Source: JAFALK01 sp036500605
GTDB taxonomy: Bacteria > Pseudomonadota > Gammaproteobacteria > Burkholderiales > Burkholderiaceae_C
NCBI GenBank assembly: GCA_036500605.1
Contig: DASYBU010000056.1
Coordinates: 1-64,000, forward strand
Length of the DNA stretch: 64,000 bases
Direction: 5' to 3'
Part shown: positions 1 to 8,780 of the stretch, piece after piece
Layout of the letters: each line of letters begins with the position of its first letter
Numbering within the stretch: the stretch's first letter is position 1
The notes under the pieces: model-generated
What the model was told of the DNA's origin: nothing
The model's input: the letters and a program-made list of their open reading frames with translations, nothing else
Databases searched by the model: none
Translations under genes and position numbers: made by a program

Positions 1-652
1 GGTGCAGGAGCGCAATGTCGGCTTCGTGTTCCAGGCTTATGCGCTGTTCCGGAACATGACCGTCGCTGAGAATGTGATGTTCGGCCTCAAGGTGCGGCCG
101 CGTGCGACGCGTCCGCCAAGTGCCGAGATCCGCAAGCGCCCCAAGGCGCAGATCCACGCGAAGGTCGACGAGCTGCTGGCGATCGTCTGGTTGAAGGGCC
201 ACCACGCGCGCTATCCCTCGCAGCTCAGCGGCGGCCAGCGCCAGCGCATGGCGCTCGCGCGCGCCTTGGCGATCGAGCCGCGCGTGCTGCTGCTCGACGA
301 GCCCTTCGGCGCGCTCGACGCCAAGGTGCGCAAGGAGCTGCGCCGCTGGCTGCGCCAGTTGCACGACGAAGTGCCGGTGACGAGCGTTTTCGTCACGCAC
401 GATCAAGATGAAGCGCTCGAAGTGGCTGATCGTGTGGTGGTGATGAACGCGGGGCTCATCGAACAAGTCGGTACGCCGGCCGAGCTCTACGCGCAGCCGG
501 CCACGCCCTTTGTGCGCGAGTTCCTTGGTGACGCGGAAGGCGTCGACCTGCGCCTGCTTCAGATCTCGAAGCGCGTGCCGGGCTCGGCGGCCAACGAGCG
601 CTCGACCAGTTCGCGCGTCAGCGGCGAAGCAAAGGTCTCGATGAAGTCGTAA
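1..652 (+). CDS. cysA: Sulfate/thiosulfate ABC importer ATPase CysA, 5' end outside the window and 3' end truncated
   Basis: Cytoplasmic ATPase that powers sulfate/thiosulfate uptake. The codon frame starts at base 2, so the Walker A part lies to the left. Counting from there, the Q-loop VFQAYALFR is at residues 9-17, signature LSGGQ at 75-79, Walker B LLLDEP at 96-101 and the H-loop His at 133; KELRRWLRQLHDE is typical CysA wording. Family members carry roughly 110 more residues (a TOBE-like regulatory region) after the ABC domain. Here resemblance stops near residue 180 and the frame ends at 216. Its last ~31 codons are the antisense of the 3' end of the convergent LysR gene. The ABC core is intact as far as visible; loss of the C-terminal domain is an observation, its effect is unknown. 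Confidence 0.85.
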   Translation, partial: VQERNVGFVFQAYALFRNMTVAENVMFGLKVRPRATRPPSAEIRKRPKAQIHAKVDELLAIVWLKGHHARYPSQLSGGQRQRMALARALAIEPRVLLLDEPFGALDAKVRKELRRWLRQLHDEVPVTSVFVTHDQDEALEVADRVVVMNAGLIEQVGTPAELYAQPATPFVREFLGDAEGVDLRLLQISKRVPGSAANERSTSSRVSGEAKVSMKS

Positions 653-1515
653 ACATAGGCGCGCTGGTAGCTGCCGCGCTTGAGCGCCAGCCGCGTCATG
701 TTCGAGGCAAACAGATGGCGCGCGTCGATCGCGCGCAGGTGCTTGTCGCGCTCTTCGTCAAAGGCCATCGCGGCGATGATGCCGACGCCCATGCCCAGCT
801 CGACATAGGTCTTGATCACGTCGGCATCCATCGCGGAGAGCACGAGGTTGAAGCTCAGGCCCTGGCGCTCGAAAGCCGCGTCGATGTGGCTGCGCCCCGT
901 GAACCCGGGCTCGTACGTGATGATCGGGAACTGCGTCAGTTGCTCCAGCGTGAGCGCCTTGCCTGCATCGGCCTCAGCTGCCAGTGCATGGCCAGGCGGA
1001 ACAATAACGCTGTGGGTCCACTGATAGCTGGGCAGCGCCACCAGGTCGGGATAGTCGGCCAGCGCTTCGGTGGCCACCCCAATATCGGCCTCGCCGGCCA
1101 ACAGAAGCTCGGCCACTTGCTTGGGCGAACCCTGATGCAGACGCAGCGATACCGCCGGGTTGCGGGCGCTGAAATCACGTACGGCCGAAGGCAAGGCATA
1201 ACGCGCTTGCGAGTGGGTGGCCGCGATCGTCAACGTCCCCTTGCCTTGCTGGGTGAAATCGTCTCCCGCGCGGCGCAGATTGCCAGCATCCTGCAGCAGT
1301 CGTTCGATGATCGGCAGCACCAGCTCGCCCGGCGCAGTCAGCCCGGTCAGGCGCTTGCCGGCGCGCACAAAGATCTCGATGCCAAGCTCTTCCTCCAGCT
1401 CGCGAATCTGCCGGCTCACGCCCGGCTGTGCGGTATGCAGGACCTCGGCCACCGTCGTCAGGTTGAAGCCTTGGCGGACGGTTTCGCGCACCGAGCGCAG
1501 TTGCTGAAAGTTCAC
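559..1515 (-). CDS. cysB: CysB/Cbl-type LysR transcriptional regulator of sulfur assimilation
   Basis: LysR-type DNA-binding regulator of about 318 residues, the usual CysB length. The N-terminal winged helix-turn-helix covers roughly residues 1-60 (NFQQLRSVRETVRQGF, then QPGVSRQIRELEEELG), followed by the inducer-binding domain with THSQARYALP, GEADIGVATE and DADVIKTYVELGMGVG, all close to CysB and Cbl. The GTG at 1515 is chosen because family proteins begin M-N-x-Q-Q-L-R-S; an ATG farther upstream would add residues encoded by repeat DNA. No strong Shine-Dalgarno is visible. It faces cysA tail to tail with a 94 bp overlap, whereas in related genomes the regulator commonly follows the cys transport genes in the same direction. 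CysB versus Cbl cannot be separated from sequence alone. Confidence 0.88.
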   Translation of the reverse strand: MNFQQLRSVRETVRQGFNLTTVAEVLHTAQPGVSRQIRELEEELGIEIFVRAGKRLTGLTAPGELVLPIIERLLQDAGNLRRAGDDFTQQGKGTLTIAATHSQARYALPSAVRDFSARNPAVSLRLHQGSPKQVAELLLAGEADIGVATEALADYPDLVALPSYQWTHSVIVPPGHALAAEADAGKALTLEQLTQFPIITYEPGFTGRSHIDAAFERQGLSFNLVLSAMDADVIKTYVELGMGVGIIAAMAFDEERDKHLRAIDARHLFASNMTRLALKRGSYQRAYVYDFIETFASPLTRELVERSLAAEPGTRFEI

Positions 1516-1646
1516 GCTGAAGAGTTGAGTTATGTCTTTTGTGGCGCTCGATTTTCCGATGTCAAACCACGACGCCTGCGACTCTTTCGTTGTTTGCTTA
1601 TGCCCCACAACACGAGCCCGCCCTCGCACCAAACCTCGGTGCATCA

Positions 1647-1717
1647 GCCAGCATGTTCCGGCCCTCGTCCGCCGACATAAGCGGGTTAGAGGTGGACGAG
1701 GGCCGGGACGTGCTGGC
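1647..1717 (+). repeat. Variable-stem hairpin element A (subtype I, loop sense on plus)
   Basis: Near-perfect inverted repeat. Left arm 1647-1673 pairs with 1691-1717, enclosing a 17-nt loop 1674-1690 (GACATAAGCGGGTTAGA). The outer arm begins GCCAGCATGTTCCG and ends CGGGACGTGCTGGC; the inner stem is GGCCCTCGTCC. Two internal mismatches are T opposite G, that is G.T (G.U) wobble on this strand; one more wobble is at 1671/1693. The loop, outer arms and wobble positions recur in three other elements in this window while the inner stem differs. Confidence 0.85.
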
Positions 1718-1727
1718 GGCCAAGTCT

Positions 1728-1828
1728 GAGCGTTGGCACGTGGAATCTCCGCACGCGACGACTGTGGCCGCCAGCCGGAGCGTTGGCATGTGGGATCTAT
1801 CTATCTTTCCGCACGCGACGACTGTGGC
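1728..1828 (+). repeat. Degenerate tandem direct repeat between hairpins A and B
   Basis: GAGCGTTGGCAYGTGG-type sequence occurs at 1728-1748 and 1778-1798 (50 bp apart), and CCGCACGCGACGACTGTGGC occurs at 1749-1768 and 1809-1828 (60 bp apart). The extra 10 bp in the second spacing is an ATCT-rich slip at about 1795-1806. Each unit carries CCAGCCGGAGCGT, which is the outer arm of hairpin B, so the spacer looks like duplicated fragments of the hairpin family. No coding potential is seen. Confidence 0.75.
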
Positions 1829-1832
1829 TACC

Positions 1833-1905
1833 AGCCGGAGCGTCCCTGCCCCTAACCACCTCTAACCCGCTGATGTCGGTGGTTAGGGGCAGGAACACTC
1901 CGGCT
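1833..1905 (-). repeat. Variable-stem hairpin element B (subtype II, loop sense on minus)
   Basis: Arms 1833-1860 and 1878-1905 pair over 28 bp around a 17-nt loop 1861-1877 that is the reverse complement of the element A loop with one change (TCTAACCCGCTGATGTC). Outer arms are AGCCGGAGCGTCCC and GGAACACTCCGGCT, the inner stem is TGCCCCTAACCACC. The two imperfect pairs are C.A on plus and therefore G.T on minus, the strand carrying the loop in the GACATnAGCGGGTT sense. Faces element A, 115 bp away. Confidence 0.85.
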
Positions 1906-1949
1906 TCTTCTGTCAGTGGTCTGGTGCCTCGAAGGGCAAATGCCAATGC

Positions 1950-1977
1950 GAAGGGCCCGCGCGTTGGCGGGCCCTTC
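1950..1977 (-). terminator. Hairpin terminator downstream of isocitrate lyase
   Basis: Perfect 11-bp stem GAAGGGCCCGC / GCGGGCCCTTC with a 6-nt loop, 29 bp beyond the aceA stop codon. No long T run follows on either strand, so termination is inferred from position and stem strength. Confidence 0.65.
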
Positions 1978-2006
1978 TCTGCTAACGCGCTGGATCAGCG
2001 CAAAGC

Positions 2007-3305
<1,299 letters not shown>

Positions 3306-3334
3306 GTCGATCTCCTGCGGTGTTGATCAATGAA

Positions 3335-3364
3335 GCGGATAAGGAATGAACGAAGCTTATCCGC
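3335..3364. promoter_or_regulatory. Inverted repeat in the aceA leader
   Basis: GCGGATAAG (3335-3343) and CTTATCCGC (3356-3364), perfect 9-bp arms separated by 12 nt, 30-59 nt upstream of the aceA start codon. It could be an operator or a leader hairpin in the aceA transcript. Confidence 0.5.
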
Positions 3365-3389
3365 GCAGGAGTCTCCATGCGAGACTTAT

Positions 3390-3403
3390 GTCTTATATAA
3401 GAC
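3390..3403. promoter_or_regulatory. Perfect 14-bp palindrome upstream of aceA, candidate operator
   Basis: GTCTTATATAAGAC is fully self-complementary, and its half GACTTAT is repeated just beside it at 3383-3389. On the aceA strand it contains TATAAG-like hexamers that could be the -10 element, so a bound repressor would block the promoter. The cognate regulator is not identifiable here. Confidence 0.55.
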
Positions 3404-3453
3404 TGAAATTTTTACTCTTAAATATCAACGACTTAGCCAACAAATACCGGATC

Positions 3454-3469
3454 GTGAAAGTCGTTTCAC
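3454..3469. promoter_or_regulatory. Second dyad upstream of aceA
   Basis: GTGAAA-N4-TTTCAC, perfect 6-bp arms, inside an AT-rich stretch (about 3395-3545) that is unusual for this GC-rich DNA. Likely an activator or repressor site; the protein is unknown. Confidence 0.4.
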
Positions 3470-3583
3470 CATAATGAGAAATTTTCTTGCGGCGCAACAT
3501 CGCGGCACTTCACGATATGAAATTACGATTTCGCGATGTGCAAGAGTCAATTAAACTTCAATGACACCGCCCTAACGCGCAAA

Positions 3584-4186
3584 TCAGATGGAGCCGAAGA
3601 AGTAACGCTTTATCCCGGCGAGCACCATTTCGACCGCAATGGCGGTCAGCACCAAGCCCATGAGCTTCTCCAGGGCGGAGATCACCGAATCACCCAGCAG
3701 GCGGCGGATGCGGTCGGCCAGCAAGAGCGTCAGGAAGGAGATGAACATCGCCGTGCTCAGCGCGCCGATCCATGCCCAGATGCGCTCGGGTTGGCGCGAG
3801 GCCAGCAGCAGCACCGTGGCCATTGCCGAGGGCCCCGCCAGCAGGGGCACGGCAAGCGGGAAGATGAAGGGCTCGCGGCCGGGCGTGAGGCCGTAGGCCG
3901 AATCGCCACCGGTGCCGAAGATCATGCGGATCGCGATGATCAGCAGGATCACGCCGCCGGCCACTTCGAGCGAGCGCTCCGACAGATGCATGACCCGCAG
4001 GAAGCCGTCGCCGAAGAACATGAAGGCGAACAGCACCACGAAGGCCAGGCCCGTCTCGCGCAGGGCGACGATGCGCCGCCGCTCGGGCGGCAGCGCTCGC
4101 ATGATGGGGATGAAAATCGGGAGGCTGCCGAGCGGGTCAAGAACGAGCAGCAAAAGAATCAGGGCGGAGACAAAACTATGGTCCAT
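3584..4186 (-). CDS. MarC/YhgN family inner-membrane protein
   Basis: Integral membrane protein of 200 residues of the MarC family, whose transport role is not settled. The start is placed at the ATG at 4186 (MDHSFVSALILLLLVLDPLG), which gives the family's usual length and N-terminal membrane segment; an upstream ATG at 4261 would add 25 residues translated from a dispersed repeat. About six hydrophobic segments are visible, with the DPLGSLPIF motif early in the protein and PLLAGPSAMATVLLLAS in the middle, both characteristic. A 104 bp repeat ends 16 nt upstream of the start. Monocistronic as far as visible. Confidence 0.85.
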   Translation of the reverse strand: MDHSFVSALILLLLVLDPLGSLPIFIPIMRALPPERRRIVALRETGLAFVVLFAFMFFGDGFLRVMHLSERSLEVAGGVILLIIAIRMIFGTGGDSAYGLTPGREPFIFPLAVPLLAGPSAMATVLLLASRQPERIWAWIGALSTAMFISFLTLLLADRIRRLLGDSVISALEKLMGLVLTAIAVEMVLAGIKRYFFGSI

Positions 4187-4202
4187 AGAACCGCATTGTG
4201 GA

Positions 4203-4306
4203 GCCCCTCGGCCGCGAGTACGCGGCCGGTCCCCCGAGGGGACGGCGATCAATGTCGGCATGAGCCAACATTGACATCGCCATGAGCCGCCCTCGGGAGC
4301 GGCCCA
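4203..4306 (-). repeat. Dispersed ~104 bp repeat family 2, copy 1, upstream of marC
   Basis: Aligns with little gapping to the reverse complement of 31731-31834. Shared blocks include CCGCGAGTACGC, a CCCCTCG...CGAGGGG hairpin, CGATCA, TGACATCG and GAGCCG. Read in the direction of marC it ends with GCGTACTCGCGG-CCGAGGGG 16 nt before the start codon; copy 2 has the same orientation and nearly the same distance to its gene. Function unknown. Confidence 0.7.
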
Positions 4307-4320
4307 GCGGGCTGCTCAGT

Positions 4321-4335
4321 GCCCCGGTCCGGGGC
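4321..4335 (-). terminator. Short GC-rich hairpin after the TonB-dependent receptor gene
   Basis: GCCCC-GGTCC-GGGGC, immediately after the receptor stop codon at 4339-4341. No T tract; a weak terminator or 3' end stabiliser by position only. Confidence 0.35.
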
Positions 4336-4338
4336 TGA

Positions 4339-6678
4339 TCAGAAGCTGCCGCTGACCGACACCCCGATCGTGCGCGGACGCAGGTAGAACGCTTCATTCA
4401 CCGACTGGATGTTCGGCTGCTGCAGGATCGTGTGGTTGTTGGTCAGGTTCTTGACCATGAAGTTCACGTCCCACTTGGCGAAGCTGACCGTCCAGCTGGC
4501 GTCGGCCGTGGCGTAGCCCGGGCGCAGATAGTCAGGATTGGTGGACACCAAGGTGCCGTGGCTGGCGCCGGTCCATTGACCGTTCAGGCGCAGCACGTTG
4601 TCCACGGTGCCGATCGCGAAACGGTACTCGCCGCCGACGTGCAGGCTGTACTTCGGCACGCCGGGAACGAGGTCGCCGCTGTTGGCCAGGAAGGGCACGG
4701 ACTCCGTGAACACGGCGTGGTTGTAGCCGCCGCCCGTGGTGAGCGTGAAGTCGGGCGTGATGCGCGCCTTGAAGTCGAACTCGACGCCGTCGCTCTTGGC
4801 CTTGCCGAGGTTGTCTTCAAAGTCGAAGCCGGCCGTGGGCAGGTAGACGTCCTGCTGGATGTTCTTCCAGGTGATGTGATAGATCGCCAGATCCAGCGTG
4901 ACCTTGCCGCCGAAGAGGCGTGACTTGCTGCCGAGCTCATAGCTGCGCAGGCTGTCGGGGCCGAAAGAGGCCGGGGCGGAAGTCTTGCCCAGTGCGGCCA
5001 GGTCGGTCACGTTGCCCGAGATGGTCAGTGGAATCGGGCGGTTAGCGCCGCCGAGGCGGAAACCGTCGGCCACGCTGGCGTAGAGCGAGGTCTCAGGCGT
5101 CGCATCCCAGCTGAGGGTGAAACGCGGCGTGGCCTTGTTGGCCTTGCTGGTGATGTGCGTCGGAGCGGGCTGGCCGGCGAAGAAGAAATCGCCCTCACGC
5201 TTGAAATCTTCGGTCGCGCGCAAATAGCGCAAGCCGGCCGAAGCCCGCAGCGTTGAACTGAAGTGCCAGGTCAGGTCACCAAACACCGAGTTCTGCTTGG
5301 TGTTGTAGTGGCGGGCCGAGTAGTAGCTGTTGTCGTTGGCGAAGGCGCCGTCGTACATGCCGGAGTCCGGATCCCATTGGCTCAGGTCGTTGATGCTGAC
5401 GCCCTTGTCCGTGAAAGCTTTCGTGATGCCGTAGACGGGCTCGTTGTCGCTCACGTCCGTCTTGGTTTGCGCGCTGTAAAAACCGACGACCCAGGTCAGC
5501 GGGATGCCGCCGGGCTGCACGTCCTTGGAGGCTAGACGCAGTTCCATCGAGGTCTGGCGGATCTTGTTGTCCAGCAAGACCGCCGAGGGCAGGTAGGTCA
5601 CGACATCGGACACGGCCGGGTTCGTGATCAGGCTGCCGATGTAGCTGCTGTTGATGTTGGTGCCGTCTTGCGTGCGGACGAACTTGCGGTTGTAGCTGTT
5701 GAGCACGCCTGTGAAGTCGGCAAAGCCGAGATCGCCGTTCACGGTCACCGAAGGCACCGTCAGCTTGTCGTCACCGGGTTCGCGCACGATCTTGCTGGTC
5801 TGGAAGCGAGCCAGCGGCGCATCGGCGTTGTACTGCTGGTAGCTGCCCACGTTCAGGTAGGCGGCGTCGATGTCGTCGGTCTTGGTGTGCTGGTAGAACA
5901 GCGAAGGCGTCAGCGACCAGGCTTCGTTGAACTTGAACTTGGCCGACAGCTTCAGGACGCTCCAGTCGGAACTGTTGATGCCCTTGTTCGTCACCTTCAG
6001 GGTCTGCTGATCGACCTGGTCGATGTAGCCGCTGTCATGGCCGGCCTGCACGCCAATGCGGATCGCGGCCACGCCCGAAGACAAAGGCACGTTCAGCACG
6101 GCCTGCGCCATCGTGTTGGTGCCGCCGTGGTCGGTGCTCGACACCTCGGCTGTCACATCGCCCGTGAAGTTGCGCAGGTCGGGCGCCTTGCTGATGAAGC
6201 GCAGCGTGCCGCCCATCGAGCCCGCACCGTACAGGGTGCCTTGCGGGCCGCGCAGCACTTCCACGCGCTCGAGGTCGAAGAAGCGCGGCTCGGCCGTGCC
6301 CTGGCTGTAGAGGTTGCGTGTGGTCAGCGAGACATCGTCAAGATAAACGCCCACCGTGGCCGAACCAGCTTGCGAGCTGATCCCGCGGATCTCGATCGTC
6401 GACAAGCCCGCGCCGCCCTGGCTGCTGAATGAGACGTTAGGCAGGTTGCGGGTCAGATCGCTGAAGTCGAGGATCTGGTTGTCCTTCATGGCCTCGCCGC
6501 CGATGGCGGTCACGCTCAGCGGCACCTTGCGAACATCTTCCAGGCGCTTCTGCGAGGTCACGACGACCGTCTCCAGTGTCGTGCGGTCCGCGGGAGCGGC
6601 AGGCGCGGCATCTTGCGCAAAGGAAGGGGCTGCAATCAGGGTCAGGCAGGCGGCGGCAATGAGGTCGTACTTGAACAT
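4339..6678 (-). CDS. TonB-dependent outer-membrane receptor
   Basis: Outer-membrane gated barrel that imports a scarce ligand with TonB energy. 779 residues. A signal peptide ends around residue 21 (APSFA), and a TonB-box-like segment LETVVVTSQKR lies at 35-45. A plug domain follows with RGISSQ and LYGAGSMGGTLRFISK, then a long barrel finishing in Phe (GVSVSGSF), as outer-membrane barrels require. The plug wording resembles the sphingomonad-type receptors with broad or unknown substrates rather than classical siderophore receptors. No transport or regulator gene sits beside it and no Fur box was seen, so the ligand cannot be predicted. Confidence 0.9.
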   Translation of the reverse strand: MFKYDLIAAACLTLIAAPSFAQDAAPAAPADRTTLETVVVTSQKRLEDVRKVPLSVTAIGGEAMKDNQILDFSDLTRNLPNVSFSSQGGAGLSTIEIRGISSQAGSATVGVYLDDVSLTTRNLYSQGTAEPRFFDLERVEVLRGPQGTLYGAGSMGGTLRFISKAPDLRNFTGDVTAEVSSTDHGGTNTMAQAVLNVPLSSGVAAIRIGVQAGHDSGYIDQVDQQTLKVTNKGINSSDWSVLKLSAKFKFNEAWSLTPSLFYQHTKTDDIDAAYLNVGSYQQYNADAPLARFQTSKIVREPGDDKLTVPSVTVNGDLGFADFTGVLNSYNRKFVRTQDGTNINSSYIGSLITNPAVSDVVTYLPSAVLLDNKIRQTSMELRLASKDVQPGGIPLTWVVGFYSAQTKTDVSDNEPVYGITKAFTDKGVSINDLSQWDPDSGMYDGAFANDNSYYSARHYNTKQNSVFGDLTWHFSSTLRASAGLRYLRATEDFKREGDFFFAGQPAPTHITSKANKATPRFTLSWDATPETSLYASVADGFRLGGANRPIPLTISGNVTDLAALGKTSAPASFGPDSLRSYELGSKSRLFGGKVTLDLAIYHITWKNIQQDVYLPTAGFDFEDNLGKAKSDGVEFDFKARITPDFTLTTGGGYNHAVFTESVPFLANSGDLVPGVPKYSLHVGGEYRFAIGTVDNVLRLNGQWTGASHGTLVSTNPDYLRPGYATADASWTVSFAKWDVNFMVKNLTNNHTILQQPNIQSVNEAFYLRPRTIGVSVSGSF

Positions 6679-6848
6679 GGTGACCGGGTTGTGAATGACC
6701 CGATAAGTTTTGGGAATGCCGAATGCTGCTGAACCTAATCAAGACTAGCAAGCGAGCTCACCCTGATGGGGCGGAACTGTTGGGTAGCCGCCACCAACGC
6801 CCCGCAGACGCCCCGTATGAGGGCGAAAGCCAAGTGCAAGCTAACGCC

Positions 6849-7793
6849 CTATGCCCGCGGATGGTGCTGCGCATAGAGCTGCTTCAGGCGCTCCCGCGCC
6901 ACATGGGTGTAGATCTGCGTGGTCGACAGATCGGCATGGCCCAGCAGCAGTTGCACCACGCGCAGATCCGCGCCGTGGTTGAGCAGATGCGTGGCGAAAG
7001 CGTGGCGCAGCGTGTGCGGTGAGAGCGGCACGGTGACGCCGGCCAGCAGCGCGTATTTCTTGACCAGGGTCCAGAACATCTGCCGCGTCATGCCCTGCCC
7101 CCGCCCGGTCACGAACAGTTCATCGCAGCTCTGGCCGGCCAGCAGCTCGGCGCGGGCTCCGTTCAAGTAACGCATCAGCCACTCGTGCGCGACCTCGCCG
7201 AAAGGTACGAGCCGCTCCTTCGAGCCTTTGCCGGTGATGCGCAGCACCGATTCCTTGAAGCCGACATGCACGCTCTTGAGCGTGACCAGCTCCGTCACAC
7301 GCAGGCCGCTGGCATACATCAGCTCGAGCATGGCGCGGTCACGCAGGCCCAGCGCCGTGTCGACGTCGGGCGCGGCCAGCAAGGCTTCGACCTGCGATTG
7401 CGAGAGCAGCTTGATGTTGCGCTGCGTGCGCCGCGCGCTGTCCAGGCGCAGGGTCGGATCGGCGCTGATGCGACGCTCGCGCAGAGCCCAGCGGAAGTAG
7501 CGCTTGAAGACGCTCAGGCGCCGATTGGCGCTGGTCGTCTTGCCGCCTTCGTGGCGTGCGCTGGCATAGGCCAGCAGATCGGGTTCGGAGCAGGCATCAA
7601 GCGTGCGCTGCCCTTGCGCCGACAACCAGCCGGCCAGAAGGTTCAGGTCTCGGCGATAGGCTTCGAGCGTGTTGCGCGCCAGGCCGTCTTCGAGCCAGAG
7701 CGCCTCGACAAAGCCGTCGATGGCGGCCTGGCTCTCGGGCATCAACTCAGTCGAGTTGATGTTCTTGCCTGGCGAGGATTTGCTTGTCGACAT
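6849..7793 (-). CDS. xerD: Site-specific tyrosine recombinase XerD
   Basis: Acts with XerC at dif to resolve chromosome dimers at cell division. 314 residues. The N-terminal core-binding domain spans about 20-110, the catalytic domain follows. All catalytic residues can be read: Arg165, Lys189, His260, Arg263, His286 and nucleophile Tyr295, in GLRVTEL, GKGSKERLVP, SPHTLRHAFATHLL and GHADLSTTQIYTHV. The C-terminus QLYAQHHPRA is the XerD ending. Met18 is an alternative start because the first 17 residues are weakly conserved. It lies next to a divergent AEC permease gene. Confidence 0.95.
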   Translation of the reverse strand: MSTSKSSPGKNINSTELMPESQAAIDGFVEALWLEDGLARNTLEAYRRDLNLLAGWLSAQGQRTLDACSEPDLLAYASARHEGGKTTSANRRLSVFKRYFRWALRERRISADPTLRLDSARRTQRNIKLLSQSQVEALLAAPDVDTALGLRDRAMLELMYASGLRVTELVTLKSVHVGFKESVLRITGKGSKERLVPFGEVAHEWLMRYLNGARAELLAGQSCDELFVTGRGQGMTRQMFWTLVKKYALLAGVTVPLSPHTLRHAFATHLLNHGADLRVVQLLLGHADLSTTQIYTHVARERLKQLYAQHHPRA

Positions 7794-7820
7794 GGGACTC
7801 GAATGCTAGCGCAGCCGGAC

Positions 7821-7844
7821 CCGGCTTTTGAACCGGCTTTTGAA
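7821..7844 (+). repeat. Perfect 2 x 12 bp tandem repeat in the xerD/AEC spacer
   Basis: CCGGCTTTTGAA is repeated exactly twice, followed by a third partial CC. It lies between the divergent xerD and AEC starts and is one of five 12-bp tandem duplications in the window. Confidence 0.85.
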
Positions 7845-7886
7845 CCAGCCCTCACCCATCCTCGCGCCCAGCCGATACTCCGGCCC

Positions 7887-8780
7887 ATGCCGAACATCCT
7901 GCTGTTGCTCCCAGATTTCCTGCTCATTCTTTGCGGCTTCCTGCTGTGCCGCTACACGGCGCTCAACCGTCCCGTGTGGGAGGCGGCCGAACGGCTCGTG
8001 TACTTCCTGCTGTTCCCGGTGCTGCTGTTCAACTCGATCGTCCACACGCCGCTGGATCCGAGCAGCACCACGCAGCTGGCGCTCGGCGGCATCGGCACGG
8101 TGCTCTGCGGCGTGCTGCTGTCCTACCAGCTCAAGCGCCTGCCCCGCGTCGATGCGCTGGCCCATGCGTCGGGCGCACAGACCGCGTTCCGCTTCAACTC
8201 CTTCATCGTGCTGGCCGTGACCGAGAGGCTGCTGGGCGGCCAGGGCGTGGCCTGGGCGGCCTTGTTGATCGCCCTGTGCGTGCCGATCTGCAATGTGGCG
8301 GCCGTCTGGCCGCTGGCGCGCCACGGCGGCCAGGGCTATTTGCGCGAGCTGGTGCGCAACCCGCTGATCGTGGCCACTGTGCTGGGGCTGCTGGCCAATA
8401 TCGGAGGCCTGCACTTGCCGGCGCCCGTGGCGCTAACGCTCAATCGCATCGGATTGGCCGCCCTGCCCCTCGGGCTGATGGCCGTCGGCGCGGGCCTGCG
8501 CGTGGGCGCCTTGCGCGAGTGGCCGGGGCTGGCTGCGGGCTTTCTCGGCATCCGGCATTTCGCGCTTCCGCTGGTGGCCTTGGGCCTGGCTGCGCTGCTG
8601 CATCTGCCGCCGCCGCAGCGCGCCGTGCTGCTGATGTTCGCGGCCGTGCCGACCGCCTCGAGCTGCTATGTGCTGGCCATGCGCATGGGCGGGCGCGGCG
8701 ATTTCGTGGCGGGGCTGGTGACGCTCTCCACGCTGATCGGCATGCTCACGCTGCCGGTCTGGCTGCTGCTTGTGTCATAG
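7887..8780 (+). CDS. AEC (auxin efflux carrier) family permease
   Basis: Inner-membrane transporter of 297 residues with about ten hydrophobic segments, the AEC-family layout of two five-helix halves. The start ATG at 7887 gives MPNILLLLPDFLLILCGFLL, the typical first helix; a longer open frame upstream overlaps xerD and is not protein-like. Bacterial AEC members export or take up small organic acids such as malate or malonate, but no residue here fixes the substrate. The 3' end overlaps the convergent queG gene by 35 bp. Confidence in family is good; function remains generic. Confidence 0.85.
   Translation: MPNILLLLPDFLLILCGFLLCRYTALNRPVWEAAERLVYFLLFPVLLFNSIVHTPLDPSSTTQLALGGIGTVLCGVLLSYQLKRLPRVDALAHASGAQTAFRFNSFIVLAVTERLLGGQGVAWAALLIALCVPICNVAAVWPLARHGGQGYLRELVRNPLIVATVLGLLANIGGLHLPAPVALTLNRIGLAALPLGLMAVGAGLRVGALREWPGLAAGFLGIRHFALPLVALGLAALLHLPPPQRAVLLMFAAVPTASSCYVLAMRMGGRGDFVAGLVTLSTLIGMLTLPVWLLLVS

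Noticed and set aside
1728..1828. CRISPR-like direct repeats
   Set aside because: Only two degenerate units, unequal spacing, no cas genes; explained as duplicated hairpin fragments.
1600..1865. Short overlapping open frames across hairpins A and B
   Set aside because: They translate the repeat DNA, have no ribosome sites and no family resemblance.
1647..1905. Hairpins as integron attC sites
   Set aside because: They have long paired stems but lack the RYYYAAC/GTTRRRY end boxes and extrahelical bases, and no integrase or cassette genes are present.
6679..6848. RNA gene or Fur box between the TonB receptor and xerD
   Set aside because: No tRNA-like cloverleaf and no 7-1-7 Fur pattern could be found; it probably only holds the receptor promoter.
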